Below are positions 28,235 to 38,700 of a DNA stretch of 64,000 nucleotides, piece by piece; position 1 is the stretch's first letter, and each line of letters begins with the position of its first letter. The stretch comes from JBGAQP01 sp044220635. GTDB taxonomy: Bacteria > Pseudomonadota > Gammaproteobacteria > Burkholderiales > Usitatibacteraceae. The stretch covers positions 8,093 to 72,092 of the forward strand of contig JBGAQP010000022.1 in NCBI GenBank assembly GCA_044220635.1. The letters run 5' to 3'. A program made the position numbers and the translations under genes. Below the pieces are notes generated by a model. The model searched no databases, was not told where the DNA came from, and saw only the letters and a list, made by a program, of their open reading frames with translations.

Positions 28235-28277
28235 GGAAATTATCGGCAATTTCCCCCGGGCCCGCAATCGGCCCGGG
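28235..28277. repeat. Two adjacent perfect inverted repeats between rpsT and its terminator
   Basis: The first repeat pairs 28235-28241 with 28248-28254 (7 bases, 6-base loop). The second pairs 28255-28262 with 28270-28277 (8 bases, 7-base loop) and lies just after the rpsT stop. Neither has a T tract. They abut with no spacer. Confidence 0.6.
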
Positions 28278-28289
28278 TGCCGCAACGCC

Positions 28290-28562
28290 TCAGGCCCTGG
28301 GGCTGAGCGCCTTGACCTGGCGGGCGAGGCGGCTCTTGTGCCGCGCGGCCTTGTTCTTGTGGATGATGCGCTTGTCGGCGATGGCGTCGATGGTCGACAC
28401 CTCGGAGGCGAGCGCGGCCTCGGCGGCCTTGGCGTCGCCCGCGGCGATCGCCTTCTGGACCTTCTTGATCGCCGTGCGCAGCGTCGTGCGAAGGCTCATG
28501 TTCGCGTCGCGCTGCCGGGTCGCCTTGCGAGCGCGCTTGGCGGCCTGCTTGGTGTTGGCCAT
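28290..28562 (-). CDS. rpsT: 30S ribosomal protein S20
   Basis: S20 binds 16S rRNA in the body of the small subunit. The 90-residue, Lys/Arg/Ala-rich protein begins MANTKQAAKRARKATRQRDAN, the classic S20 N-terminus, and contains IDAIADKRIIHKNKAARHKSRLARQVKAL. It is transcribed alone from a good promoter in the gap shared with murJ, a very common arrangement. A terminator follows. Confidence 0.98.
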   Translation of the reverse strand: MANTKQAAKRARKATRQRDANMSLRTTLRTAIKKVQKAIAAGDAKAAEAALASEVSTIDAIADKRIIHKNKAARHKSRLARQVKALSPRA

Positions 28563-28603
28563 GGTCGTGATTCCCTAGGGGTTGGGGCTGGAGGAAGCCT
28601 GCT

Positions 28604-28632
28604 ATTATACAGCGCTTGTCCATACGAAACAA
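28604..28632 (-). promoter_or_regulatory. Promoter of rpsT
   Basis: On the minus strand TTGTTT (28627-28632) and a perfect TATAAT (28604-28609) are separated by 17 bases. Transcription would start near 28597, about 35 bases before the rpsT ATG. Confidence 0.7.
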
Positions 28633-28653
28633 AGCCCTAGGTCGCCGGCGTCC

Positions 28654-30186
28654 ATGAACCTCCTCGGGACCGCCGCCTCCGTGAGCGGCATGACGCTCGC
28701 CTCTCGCATCACGGGCTTCCTGCGCGACTGGCTGCTCGCCGTGCTCTTCGGGGCGGGGCTCGCGATGGACGCCTTCGTCGTCGCCTTCCGCATCCCGAAC
28801 CTGCTGCGGCGCCTGTTCGCCGAGGGCGCCTTCTCGCAGGCCTTCGTCCCGGTCATCGGGGAGTATCGCGAGCGCCGGGGAGAGGCGGCCACGCGCGAGC
28901 TCGCCGCCCGGGTGCTGGGCGCGCTCTCCGTGGCGCTGCTCCTCGCCACGATCGCGGGCATCGTGGCCGCCCCGCTCATCGTCTACGCGAGCGCCTACGG
29001 ATTCGCCGCCGACGCGGACAAGTTCGCGCTCACCGTGACGCTGCTGCGCATCTGCTTCCCCTACATCCTGTTCATCTCGCTCGTCTCCTTCGCGGCGGGC
29101 CTGCTGAACACCTACGGGTCGTTCAAGGCGCCGGCCTTCACCCCGGTGCTGCTCAACCTCTCCCTCATCGGCTTCGCCCTCGTCGCCGCCCCCTGGTTCG
29201 AGCGCCCGATCGTCGCGCTCGCCTGGGCGGTGTTCGCCGGGGGCGTGCTCCAGCTCGCCTTCCAGCTGCCGTTCCTGCGCGGCATCGGCATGCTCGCGAT
29301 GCCGCGCTGGGACCCGCGCGACGAGGGCGTGCGGCGCATCCTCAAGCTCATGGCGCCGGCGGCCCTCGGCGTCTCCGTCGCCCAGGTGAGCCTGCTCATC
29401 AACACCCACATCGCCTCCTGGCTCGGCGACGGGGCGGTCTCCTGGCTCTACTTCGCCGACCGGCTCATGGAGTTTCCCTCCGCGCTGCTCGGCGTGGCGC
29501 TCGGCACCGTGCTCCTGCCCACGCTCGTCCGGCACCACAGCGCGAACGACGCGGCGGGCTACGCGCGGCTCCTCGACTGGGGGCTGCGGGTCACGCTGCT
29601 GCTCGCCCTGCCGGCCGCGCTGGGGCTCGCCATGCTCGCCGTGCCGATCATCGCCACGCTCTTCTGGCACGGGGAGTTCACCCGCCACGACGTGCTGATG
29701 ACGCGCCACGCGCTCATCGCGTACGCGGCCGGGCTCGCGGGCATCATCCTCGTGAAGGTGCTCGCCCCGGGCTTCTACGCGCGCCAGAACATCCGCACGC
29801 CGGTGAAGGTCGCCCTCGCCACGCTCGTCGTCACGCAGCTCGCCAACGCCGCCTTCGTTCCCTGGCTCGCGCATGCCGGGCTCGCCGCGGCCATCTCGCT
29901 CGGGGCTTGCTTCAACGCCGGCTGGCTCTGGTGGCTCATGCGCCGCGGCGGCGCCTGGACGCCCGAGCCCGGATGGGGTGCGTTCCTCCTCAAGGTCGCG
30001 GTGGCCCTCTACCTGATGGGCGGGGCGCTCTGGTACGGGATGGGAAGCGAAGCCTCGTGGTTCGAGATCGCCTCCGCGCGGCGCGCGCTGCGCCTCGCGC
30101 TGGTCGTCGCCGGCGGCGCGGCGGCCTACTTCGCGGCGCTCGGCCTCATGGGCGTGCGGCTGCGCGACTTCGTGCGCCACGAGTGA
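28654..30186 (+). CDS. murJ: Lipid II flippase MurJ
   Basis: MurJ moves lipid II across the inner membrane for peptidoglycan synthesis. The 510-residue protein starts at ATG 28654 and is hydrophobic throughout, with about 14 predicted helices. Family marks are MTLASRITGFLRDWLLAVLFGAG and FRIPNLLRRLFAEGAFSQAFVPV near the N-terminus, plus LYFADRLMEFPSALLGVALGTVLLP in the middle. The Arg residues in these segments are those needed in the transport cavity. It is divergent from rpsT and followed at once by ribF. Confidence 0.96.
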   Translation: MNLLGTAASVSGMTLASRITGFLRDWLLAVLFGAGLAMDAFVVAFRIPNLLRRLFAEGAFSQAFVPVIGEYRERRGEAATRELAARVLGALSVALLLATIAGIVAAPLIVYASAYGFAADADKFALTVTLLRICFPYILFISLVSFAAGLLNTYGSFKAPAFTPVLLNLSLIGFALVAAPWFERPIVALAWAVFAGGVLQLAFQLPFLRGIGMLAMPRWDPRDEGVRRILKLMAPAALGVSVAQVSLLINTHIASWLGDGAVSWLYFADRLMEFPSALLGVALGTVLLPTLVRHHSANDAAGYARLLDWGLRVTLLLALPAALGLAMLAVPIIATLFWHGEFTRHDVLMTRHALIAYAAGLAGIILVKVLAPGFYARQNIRTPVKVALATLVVTQLANAAFVPWLAHAGLAAAISLGACFNAGWLWWLMRRGGAWTPEPGWGAFLLKVAVALYLMGGALWYGMGSEASWFEIASARRALRLALVVAGGAAAYFAALGLMGVRLRDFVRHE

Positions 30187-30188
30187 GC

Positions 30189-31115
30189 ATGCGCATCGTC
30201 CGCCATCCCCGGCCCGGGGCGGCCGCCACCGCGGTCGCGGTCGGCAGCTTCGACGGCGTGCACCGCGGGCACGCCGCGATCTTCGCGCGGGTGGCTGCGG
30301 AGGCGGCCGGGCGCGGCCTCGAGAGCGCGGTGCTCACCTTCGAGCCTCTGCCGCGCGAGCTCTTCGCGCCGGCCGACGCCCCGGCCCGGCTCTCCACGCT
30401 GCGCGAGAAGCTCACCGCCATCGCCGGGTCCGGCGTGGGCACCGCCTTCGTGCAGCGCTTCGACCGCGCCTTCGCCGCGATTTCCGCCGAGGCGTTCGCC
30501 GCGCGGCTGGCGAGCCACTACGGCGCGCGCTGGGTCATCGTGGGCGAGGATTTCCGCTTCGGGGCGCGGCGCATGGGCGACGCGGCATTGCTCGCGCGCC
30601 TGGGCCCCGCGCTCGGCTTCGAGGTCGCCATCGTCGAGCACGTCGCGGTGGACGGCGAGCGCGTCTCGAGCACGCGCGTGCGCGAGGCTCTCGCGCGCGG
30701 CGAGCTCGACCACGCGGCGAGGCTTCTCGGGCGGCCCTACGCGATCAGCGGGCGCGTCGTCCACGGCGCGAAGCGCGGCCGCGCCCTCGGCTTCCCCACG
30801 GCCAACGTGGCGCTCGGACGCGCGCGCCCGGCCCTGGATGGCGTCTTTGCGGTAAAATGCCACGGCGCAGCAACTCGCGGACTCGAGGGAGTGGCGAGCC
30901 TCGGAATCAACCCGGCCATTTCGCAAGACGGGCCGGCGACTCTCGAAGCGTTCCTCTTCGACTTCTCGGGCGACCTCTACGGGCGCCGCCTCCGCATCGA
31001 GTTCCTGCACCGGCTGCGCGATACGCGGCATTTCGACTCGCTCGAAGCCCTGGTCGCGCAGATCCGGCTCGATTGCGAGGCGGGGCGCGCCTATTTCCGC
31101 GCGATGGGGACCTGA
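30189..31115 (+). CDS. ribF: Bifunctional riboflavin kinase/FAD synthetase RibF
   Basis: RibF phosphorylates riboflavin to FMN and adenylates FMN to FAD. The 308-residue protein from ATG 30189 has the nucleotidyltransferase motif GSFDGVHRGHAAIF near residues 17-30 and an SSTRVREALARG segment. The C-terminal kinase domain has GRALGFPTANV. It sits between murJ and ileS and its stop overlaps the ileS start (ATGA type), the standard murJ-ribF-ileS-lspA-ispH order. Confidence 0.96.
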   Translation: MRIVRHPRPGAAATAVAVGSFDGVHRGHAAIFARVAAEAAGRGLESAVLTFEPLPRELFAPADAPARLSTLREKLTAIAGSGVGTAFVQRFDRAFAAISAEAFAARLASHYGARWVIVGEDFRFGARRMGDAALLARLGPALGFEVAIVEHVAVDGERVSSTRVREALARGELDHAARLLGRPYAISGRVVHGAKRGRALGFPTANVALGRARPALDGVFAVKCHGAATRGLEGVASLGINPAISQDGPATLEAFLFDFSGDLYGRRLRIEFLHRLRDTRHFDSLEALVAQIRLDCEAGRAYFRAMGT

Positions 31116-33914
31116 TGGCGAACGACGCGAAGACCGACTACAAGAGCACGCTCAACCTCCCGGACACCGCGTTCCCGATGCGCGGGGACCTCGCGCGGCG
31201 CGAGCCCGCCTGGGTGAAGGCCTGGCTGGAGCGCGGCCTCTACCGGCGCATCCGCGAGGCCTCGCGCGGCCGGCCGCTCTTCGTGCTCCACGACGGCCCG
31301 CCCTACGCGAACGGCGACATCCACCTGGGCCACGCGGTCAACAAGGTCCTGAAGGACATCATCGTCAAGTCGAAGACGATGGCCGGGTTCGACGCGCCCT
31401 ACACGCCCGGCTGGGACTGCCACGGCCTGCCGATCGAGCACCAGATCGAGAAGAAGCACGGCCGCCACCTCGAGCCCAATCGCGCGCGCGCGCTCTGCCG
31501 CGAGTACGCCGCCGAGCAGATCGAGCGCCAGAAGGCGGATTTCCAGCGCCTGGGCGTGCTCGGCGACTGGGACCATCCGTACCGCACGATGGACTTCGCC
31601 ACGGAAGCGGCGGAGATCCGGGCGCTGGGCCGCATCTGGCAACGCGGGCTGCTCTACCGGGGGCTCAAGCCCGTCAACTGGTGCATCGACTGCGGCTCGG
31701 CCCTGGCGGAAGCGGAAGTGGAGTACGAGGACCGCACCTCGAGCGCGATCGACGTGGCCTTCGCCGCCGCCGACCCCGCGGCGCTCGCCCGGGCCTTCGG
31801 GCTCGCCACCGCGCCGCGCTCGCCGGCCGCGGTGATCTGGACCACCACGCCGTGGACGCTGCCGGGCAACCAGGCGATCGCCGCGCACGCCGACTTCGAC
31901 TACGAGCTGGTCGAGACCGACCGCGGCGCGCTCGTCCTCGCCGCGGACCTTCGCGAGGCCTGCCTGCGTCGATTCGGCCTGGCGTCGCGCGAAGGGCGCG
32001 GCGCTCGAGGGGCTGCGGCTGCGCCACCCCTTCGAGCCGCGCGAGGTGCCCCTCATCCTCGGTGCGCATGTCACGCTGGAGGCGGGCACGGGGCTCGTGC
32101 ACACGGCACCCGCGCACGGCGCGGAGGACTTCGAGGCCGGCGTGAAGTACGGCCTGCCGCTCGACCAGCCCGTGGACGACCACGGGCGCTTCAAGCCGAC
32201 GGTGGCGCATTTCGCGGGCACGAGCGTTCGCGAGGCCGAGAAGCAGATCCTCGCGCTCCTGAAGGCGAACGGGGCGCTGCTCCACGACGAGCCCCTGCGC
32301 CACAGCTACCCGCACTGCTGGCGCCACAAGACGCCGATCATCTTCCGCGCGACCACGCAGTGGTTCATAGGAATGGACAGGCCTTCGGCCTCGGGCATGG
32401 ACCGGCCCGATGCCGCGGGGCGGACGCTGCGCGAGATCGCCCGCGAGTCGATCGCGGCGACCACCTTCTACCCCGCCTGGGGGCGCTCGCGCATCGCGGC
32501 GATGATCGACAACCGCCCCGACTGGACGCTCTCGCGCCAGCGCAACTGGGGCGTTCCCCTGCCCTTCTTCCTCGACCGCGAGACCGAGGAGCTGCACCCG
32601 GAGACCGCGCGATTGCTCGAGGAGGCCGCGCGCCGCGTCGAGAAGGGCGGCATCGAGGCCTGGTTCGCCGCGAGCTCCGCGGACTTCGGCGTGGACGAGG
32701 CGAAGTACCGCAAGCTCACGGACACGGTCGACGTCTGGTTCGACTCGGGGACGACGCATTTCTCGGTGCTGCGCGGCCTCGAGGGCCAGCGCTGGCCCGC
32801 CGACCTCTACCTCGAGGGCAGCGACCAGCACCGCGGCTGGTTCCAGTCGAGCCTGCTCACGGGCTGCGCGTTGGACGGCCGCGCGCCCTACGAGGCGCTG
32901 CTCACCCACGGCTTCGCGGTCGACGGCCAGGGCCGCAAGATGTCGAAGTCGCTCGGCAACGTCATCGCCCCGCAGAAGGTCTCCGACACGCTCGGCGCCG
33001 AGGTGATCCGCCTCTGGGTCGCGGCGTCGGACTACTCGGGCGAGCTCTACATCTCGGACGAGATCCTCAAGCGCGTCGTCGAGAGCTACCGGCGCATCCG
33101 CAACACGCTGCGCTTCCTGCTCGCCAACACCGCGGACTTCGACCCGGCCAGGGACCTGCTGCCGGTCGCGCGCTGGCTCGAGATCGACCGCTACGCGCTC
33201 GCCATGACCCGCGAGATGGCCTCTGCGGCGGCGGCCGACTACGGGCGCTTCGAGTTCCATCTCGTGGCGCAACGCCTGCAGAACTTCTGCTCCGAGGACC
33301 TGGGCGCCTTCTACCTCGACATCCTGAAGGACCGCCTCTACACCGCGGGGAAGGACTCGCGCGCGCGCCGCTCGGCGCAGTCGGCGCTGCACCACGTGAC
33401 GCAGGTCCTCCTGCGCCTCATGGCCCCGATCCTCAGCTTCACGGCGGAAGAGGCCTGGGAAGTGCTCCATCCCGGCGGGAAGGAAAGCGTCTTCTTCCAC
33501 ACCTGGAACGACGTGCTCCCGCCCCCGCCGCCCGGCGGCGAGGGCGAGATCCTGGCGAAATGGCGGCGCCTGCGGGAAATCCGCGCCGCCGTCCAGAAGG
33601 AGCTCGAGGCGCTGCGGGCCGCGGGATCGATCGGCTCCTCGCTCCAGGCCGAGGTCGTGGTCGCGGCCCCCGAGGGCGACCGCGCGCTCCTCGAGAGCCT
33701 GGGCAGCGACCTGCGCTTCGTGCTCATCACCTCGACGGCCGAGGTCCGGTCCGGCGCCGAGCTCGCCTCGCGGGTCACGGCGAGTCCGCACGCGAAGTGC
33801 GAGCGCTGCTGGCACTACCGCGAAGACGTCGGCGCGGACAGGCGCCACCCGGCGCTGTGCGGGCGGTGCGTTTCCAACCTCGAGGGGCCCGGCGAGGAGC
33901 GCGAGCATGCCTGA
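31115..33914 (+). CDS. ileS: Isoleucyl-tRNA synthetase IleS, interrupted by an apparent frameshift near 31985-31991
   Basis: IleS charges tRNA-Ile and is essential. The N-terminal part reads from ATG 31115 to about 31990, with the HIGH-type motif HLGH at residues 70-73 in PPYANGDIHLGHA and the editing-domain segment WTTTPWTLPGNQ. From about 31990 the family sequence continues one frame on (KGAALEGLRLRHPFEPRE), through KMSKS near 32938 and the C-terminal zinc motif CERCWHY...CGRC, to a stop at 33914. The shift falls in a CG-repeat, where restoring two bases (CG) gives an uninterrupted SRAKGAALEG. This is a 2-base loss or 1-base gain, most simply a sequencing error. The intact length would be about 934 residues. 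The stop overlaps lspA by 8 bases. Confidence 0.93.
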
Positions 33915-34425
33915 GCGCGCGGGCGCGGCACCCTGGGCCCGTTGGCTCTTCATCAGCCTCGCCGTGCTCGTCGCCGACCTCGCGACCAAGGCCTGGGTGA
34001 GCCGCGCCTTCTCGCTGCACGAGGTGGTCCCGGTCACTCCCTTCTTCAACCTCGTGCTCGTGCACAACACGGGCGCGGCGTTCAGCTTCCTCGCCGGGGC
34101 CGGAGGCTGGCAGCGCTGGTTCTTCATCGGCGTGACGGTCGCGGTGTCCGCGGCGCTCGTCGTGATGCTCCGGCGCCACCACGCCAATCGCGTCCTCGCC
34201 GCGGCCGTCTCCCTGGTCCTCGGCGGCGCGGCGGGCAACCTCTGGGACCGCTTGACCCTGGGCCACGTCGTCGATTTCGTGCAGCTGCACGCGGGGGGCT
34301 ATCATTGGCCGGCCTTCAACGTGGCCGACTCCGCGATCACCGTCGGCGTGGCGCTCCTCGTCTGGGACAGCTTCCGCCCGGGGGAAGCCGCCGCCGCGGG
34401 GCCCGCGGGCCAGGAGAAGCCGTGA
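33907..34425 (+). CDS. lspA: Lipoprotein signal peptidase LspA
   Basis: LspA cleaves signal peptides from diacylglyceryl-modified prolipoproteins in the inner membrane. The 172-residue protein has four membrane helices. The catalytic aspartates are Asp123 in GHVVDFV and Asp141 in FNVADSAI, with the conserved NLVLVHNTGAAFSFL and GGAAGNLWDRL segments. It overlaps the end of ileS and the start of ispH. Confidence 0.96.
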   Translation: MPERAGAAPWARWLFISLAVLVADLATKAWVSRAFSLHEVVPVTPFFNLVLVHNTGAAFSFLAGAGGWQRWFFIGVTVAVSAALVVMLRRHHANRVLAAAVSLVLGGAAGNLWDRLTLGHVVDFVQLHAGGYHWPAFNVADSAITVGVALLVWDSFRPGEAAAAGPAGQEKP

Positions 34426-35393
34426 ACGCGCCGGATCCGACCGCGACCGAGGAACGCGAGGTGCTGCTCGCCCAGCCCCGGGGCTTCTGCGCCGGGGTCG
34501 ACCGGGCGATCACCATCGTCGAGCGCGCGCTCGAGGTGCACGGCGCGCCGATCTACGTGCGCCACGAGATCGTGCACAACAAGTTCGTGGTCGAGGGCCT
34601 GCGCGCCAAGGGCGCGGTGTTCGTCGAGGAGCTCTCCGAGGTCCCGCCCGGGGCCACGGTGATCTTCTCCGCCCACGGCGTGGCGACCGCGGTCCAGCGC
34701 GAAGCCGCCGAGCGCGGCCTCAAGGTCTTCGACGCGACCTGCCCGCTCGTGACGAAGGTCCACGTCGAGGTGGCGCGCATGCGCGAGGCGGGGCGCGAGG
34801 TGGTGATGATCGGCCACGCGGGGCACCCGGAGGCCGAGGGGACCATGGGCCAGTCCGCGGGCGGGATGCACCTCGTGGAGAGCGAGGAGGACGTCGCGCG
34901 GCTCGAGGTCGCGGACCCCGGCAAGCTCGCCTACGTCACGCAGACCACGCTCTCGATCGACGATTGCGCGCGCATCGTCGCGGCGCTGAAGGCGCGCTTT
35001 CCCGCGATCGTGGGCCCGAAGAAGGACGACATCTGCTACGCCACGCAGAACCGCCAGGACGCGGTGAAGTTCATGGCGCCCCGGTGCGACGTGGTGATCG
35101 TCGTCGGCTCGCCCAACAGCTCGAACTCGAACCGCCTGCGCGAGGTCGCGCGCAACCTCGGCCGCGAGGCCTACCTGGTCGACAAGGCGGAGGAATTGCG
35201 CCCCGAGTGGATCGAGGGCCGGCGCACGATCGGGGTGACCGCGGGCGCCTCCGCCCCCGAGGTGCTGGTGCAGGAGGTGGTCGAGCGGCTGAAGGCCCTC
35301 GGGGCGCGCCGGGTGCGCAACCTCGAGGGCATCAGCGAATCGGTGACCTTCCCCCTGCCCCGCGGCATGGCGAAGGCGGCAACGCCCGGCTAG
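34422..35393 (+). CDS. ispH: 4-hydroxy-3-methylbut-2-enyl diphosphate reductase IspH
   Basis: IspH catalyses the last step of the MEP isoprenoid pathway with a [4Fe-4S] cluster. The 323-residue protein starts with GTG 34422, overlapping the lspA stop. Cluster cysteines are Cys23 in PRGFCAGVDRA, Cys107 in FDATCPLV and Cys205 in DDICYATQN; GHAGHPEAEGT supplies the substrate-binding His and catalytic Glu. It closes the murJ-ispH run and its stop overlaps that of the convergent small gene. Confidence 0.97.
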   Translation: MNAPDPTATEEREVLLAQPRGFCAGVDRAITIVERALEVHGAPIYVRHEIVHNKFVVEGLRAKGAVFVEELSEVPPGATVIFSAHGVATAVQREAAERGLKVFDATCPLVTKVHVEVARMREAGREVVMIGHAGHPEAEGTMGQSAGGMHLVESEEDVARLEVADPGKLAYVTQTTLSIDDCARIVAALKARFPAIVGPKKDDICYATQNRQDAVKFMAPRCDVVIVVGSPNSSNSNRLREVARNLGREAYLVDKAEELRPEWIEGRRTIGVTAGASAPEVLVQEVVERLKALGARRVRNLEGISESVTFPLPRGMAKAATPG

Positions 35394-35704
35394 TAGCCCT
35401 GGGCCCCCGAGGCCGGGCGCTTGGCCGGCGGCTTCCAGGTCGGGGCCACCTCGACGTACTTCGCGTCGGGCTTCACGGCGACGCAGACCGGCTTCTTCCC
35501 CTTGAGGTCGAGCCGGAAGTCCGCCTGGCACTTCTTCACGCAGTTCGGCCCGTTCATCACCTCGTCCTTGAGGCAGGTGTCGAGGGCGGTGCGCTGCCGC
35601 TGCGTCGGCTCGTACTTCGGCAGGGCCTTGCCCTGGGCGAAGGCCGGCGGCACCGCCGCCAGCCCCGCCACGAGGGCGACCACCGTGAGAATCGCGCGCT
35701 TCAT
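35390..35704 (-). CDS. Small secreted four-cysteine protein in the pilY1 operon
   Basis: The 104-residue protein starts at ATG 35704, 14 bases after the pilY1 stop. It has a signal peptide of about 23 residues (LVAGLAAVPPAFA before QGKALPKY). The mature part is basic and has four cysteines at 44, 55, 59 and 74, enough for two disulfides, and a Pro-rich end. I do not recognise a named family. Its place as the last gene of the pilE-pilY1 run suggests a periplasmic or surface role linked to the pilus. Confidence 0.75.
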   Translation of the reverse strand: MKRAILTVVALVAGLAAVPPAFAQGKALPKYEPTQRQRTALDTCLKDEVMNGPNCVKKCQADFRLDLKGKKPVCVAVKPDAKYVEVAPTWKPPAKRPASGAQGY

Positions 35705-35718
35705 GGTCCCTCGCCCGC

Positions 35719-38700
35719 CTAGCGTTGGATCAGCTCGCGCCAGGAGATGCGCCGCGCCGAGCCGCCCGCGCCGCCGATGTTCACGGCGAACGGCGTCTTC
35801 GAACCCGTCGCGCCCGTGGCGATGCCCTTGAACACGCCGCTCGGCAGCCGCACCACCACCACGCCCACGGTGATCTGGCCGGTGAACTTCTGCCCGGCGA
35901 TGCCGCCCGCGGAGGAGGCCACGTTGGTGCCGCTCTTGTAGTCGAACTGGTAGATCCACGAATCGCCGCCCACGCTGCACGCGGAGTTGTTGGGGACGTT
36001 GGTCACCACGAGGAGCGTGCCCTGGATGAGCTGCGGGTCGAGGTTCACGCGCTCGCCCGGCGAGGTGTCGCCCGGGTTGAAGTCGACGAACCATCCATCC
36101 TGCAGCGACCAGTCCACGGTGTTGTTGCTCGTGGTGCGGGTCGTCCCGCCGTCGATGATGGTGTTCTCGACGACGTTGCCCGCGCGGAAGTTCCCGTAGG
36201 TCACGCCCTTGTCCTTGATCGCGTAGAGCGACTGCTGGTAGGCGAATGGCAGCGGCCCGCCGTTGGCCGGGAGCACCGCGGCCGGGTCGCCCAGGTCGTC
36301 CTCGCCGATGTAGCGGCCGGTGCCGACATAGACGACGGGGTACTTCGTCCCGGAGTTCGGCGGGGCCTCGATCAGCGCGAGCTCGGGCCGCGTGGTGATC
36401 GACTGGGGCTTGCCGCCGCTGTCCTTGAGCTCCGCGAGCTTGCTCACCGTCGGCGGGCTCGTCTGCGTGTCGAACTTCCACACGTTGCCCCAGAGGTCGC
36501 CGCCGTAGATGAACTTCGCGGTGTTGTTCACGGCGAAGTTGTCCGCGTAGCCGGAGATGTCGTTCAGCCCGCTGGGAGCGGCGGCGTTGCCGAAGTTCGT
36601 GTTGACCTTGTCGAGGATGGCGCCGGTCTGCGCGTCGAGGACGTAGAGGTAGCCCTTGCCGTTGCCCGGCGAGACGTTGTTGATGCCCGAGGTGATGAAC
36701 ACGACCCACTTGCCGTCGGAGGCGCGCTTGGCGATCACCGGGTTGCCGTAGGAATACCCGATGTCGTTGTCGTTGATGAGGCACAGGGAGTTGTCCGAGC
36801 AGACCTCCCAGAGCACCTTCGGCGTGGAGGGATCCGTCACGTCGAGCGCGTAGAAGCCGCGCCCGCCGCTGTTGAGGCCCGCGACGAGGATCGTCTTCCA
36901 GCTCCCGCCGAGGAACACGTCCATCACCTGCGGCGAGCCGTCCACGCTGAAGCGGTGGGTCGCGCCCCAGTTCGCCGTGGCGATCTTGTGCATGTTGGGC
37001 ATGACGATGCGTGGGACGTAGGCCCACATCTCCTGGCCGGTGTCGCCGTTCAGCGCGTGCAGCATGCCGTCGTTCGCCGCGATGTAGAGCACCGACTGGC
37101 GGCCCGCCTGGGCGGCCTTGTAGTCCGCGTAGGTGGGCGTGACCGCGTCGGCGAAGCTGAACACCGGGTTCCTCACGAACGCGGGCGTAGCGTTCACGGG
37201 GTCGCCGAGGACGTGCTCGCGGGCGCGGAAGGGCGGGATCGACTCGGGCGGCGCGAAAGTCTCGTGCTGGCGCTGGCCGCGCAGGTAGTTCACGAGGTTG
37301 TCGCCGTTGTTCGCGACCGCCTGCTGCGCGACCGTGAGCAGCGTGCACTGCGAGAAGTTGCCGCACTTGTTCGCGAAATAGGACTGCTCGGCATCGATCG
37401 AGCCCGAGGGCGTGGAGCTCAGCGTCACGAAGCTGAAGTTCTTGCGCTTGTTCGCGCCCGCGTCGTCGATCGTGAAGATGAGGCGCGAGTCCGAGTTCGC
37501 GGAGGTGCGCGCGTCGAGCAGCCCCTGCGCCGACCAGGCGATCGCCGGGAGCACGTTGCCCGTGGTCACGTCGATCCGCTGGGCGACGACCTCGCCGTCC
37601 CAGTTCCCGGTGCGGAACGTGGAGCTGTAGATGTAGTTGTCGGTCTCGGTGATGTTCGGGCTGCTCGTGGCCGAGGCCGCCGCCGCCGCCGTCTGCACCT
37701 GGAGCTTGGCGAGCGCGCTCTGCAAGCCGAGGGCGAGGGAGTTGGGGTCGCTCGCGCTGAAGTAGGCGCCGCGCGAGTTCACCGCCGCGTGCCAGAGGTC
37801 GTCGAGCGTGCTCGGCATGTTCTGCGAGGGCACCGGCCAGTTGCAGGTTCCCGTGGCCCAGGAGCAGCCGGTGTCGCTGTTCTTGATCTTGTAGAAATCG
37901 CCCGAGGTCGCCGTGTCGTAGTCCGAGCGGTAGTCCATGAAGCCCTCGAGGCCGAGGCCGAGGCTGAAGACGACCATGTGCTGGTGCGCCGCCGTGTCGG
38001 ACGCGCTCGTGGGCACGTTGTTGGGCGCGAGCACGCCCGCGGTGCGCAGGTCCGTCTTGTAGTAGTACGCCGCGACGTCGGCGAGCGTGTCGCTCGCGCC
38101 GGTGAGGTTGCCGTCGAAGGCGCCGGCCGCGCGCGTGGTGTAGCCCGAGTTCGTGTTGTCCTGGTTGCCGATTCCCCCGCCGCCGAGGTTCACGCCGGAG
38201 CTGCTGTTCCAGTAGCCGTCCGTCGTGAGCAGTGCGTAGTTCGCCTGGCAGGAATACTGCAGGGGATCCGGGTTCATGCCGGCGTTGATCCCGCCGTTGA
38301 TGCCCCCGTAGTAGCGGCCCACACGGGAAAGCGCCTGGCGCAGCGGCGTGGAGCCGTTCGTGTCCTGGATGTAGAGCTTGTCGTAGAAGTCGACGCGCTG
38401 CGTCGTGTCGAAGGCGCCCACGCCGAGGAACTTGTCGTTCGTCACCGGGCTGTTCGGGTTGATCGTGATGAAGCCGATGCGGTAGCGGTCGTCGATCGAC
38501 AGGAACGCGCGGCCCGCCGCGGTCTTCATCAGCATCATGCGCTTCGAGTAGTAGCTCCACCAATTGGCGAAGTTCTGCACTTCCTCGTCGTAGGTGCACG
38601 AGGCCGCGGCGGCGCAGTCCGTGCGGGCCGAGGCGGCGCTCTTCGGGTAGCTCGCGACCGCGGGAGTGATGTCCACGCGCTTGAAGCGGCCGTAGCGCGG

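Noticed and set aside
30853..30858. TAAAAT inside ribF as an ileS promoter
   Set aside because: There is no -35 element and it is 257 bases from ileS inside a continuous overlapping gene run.
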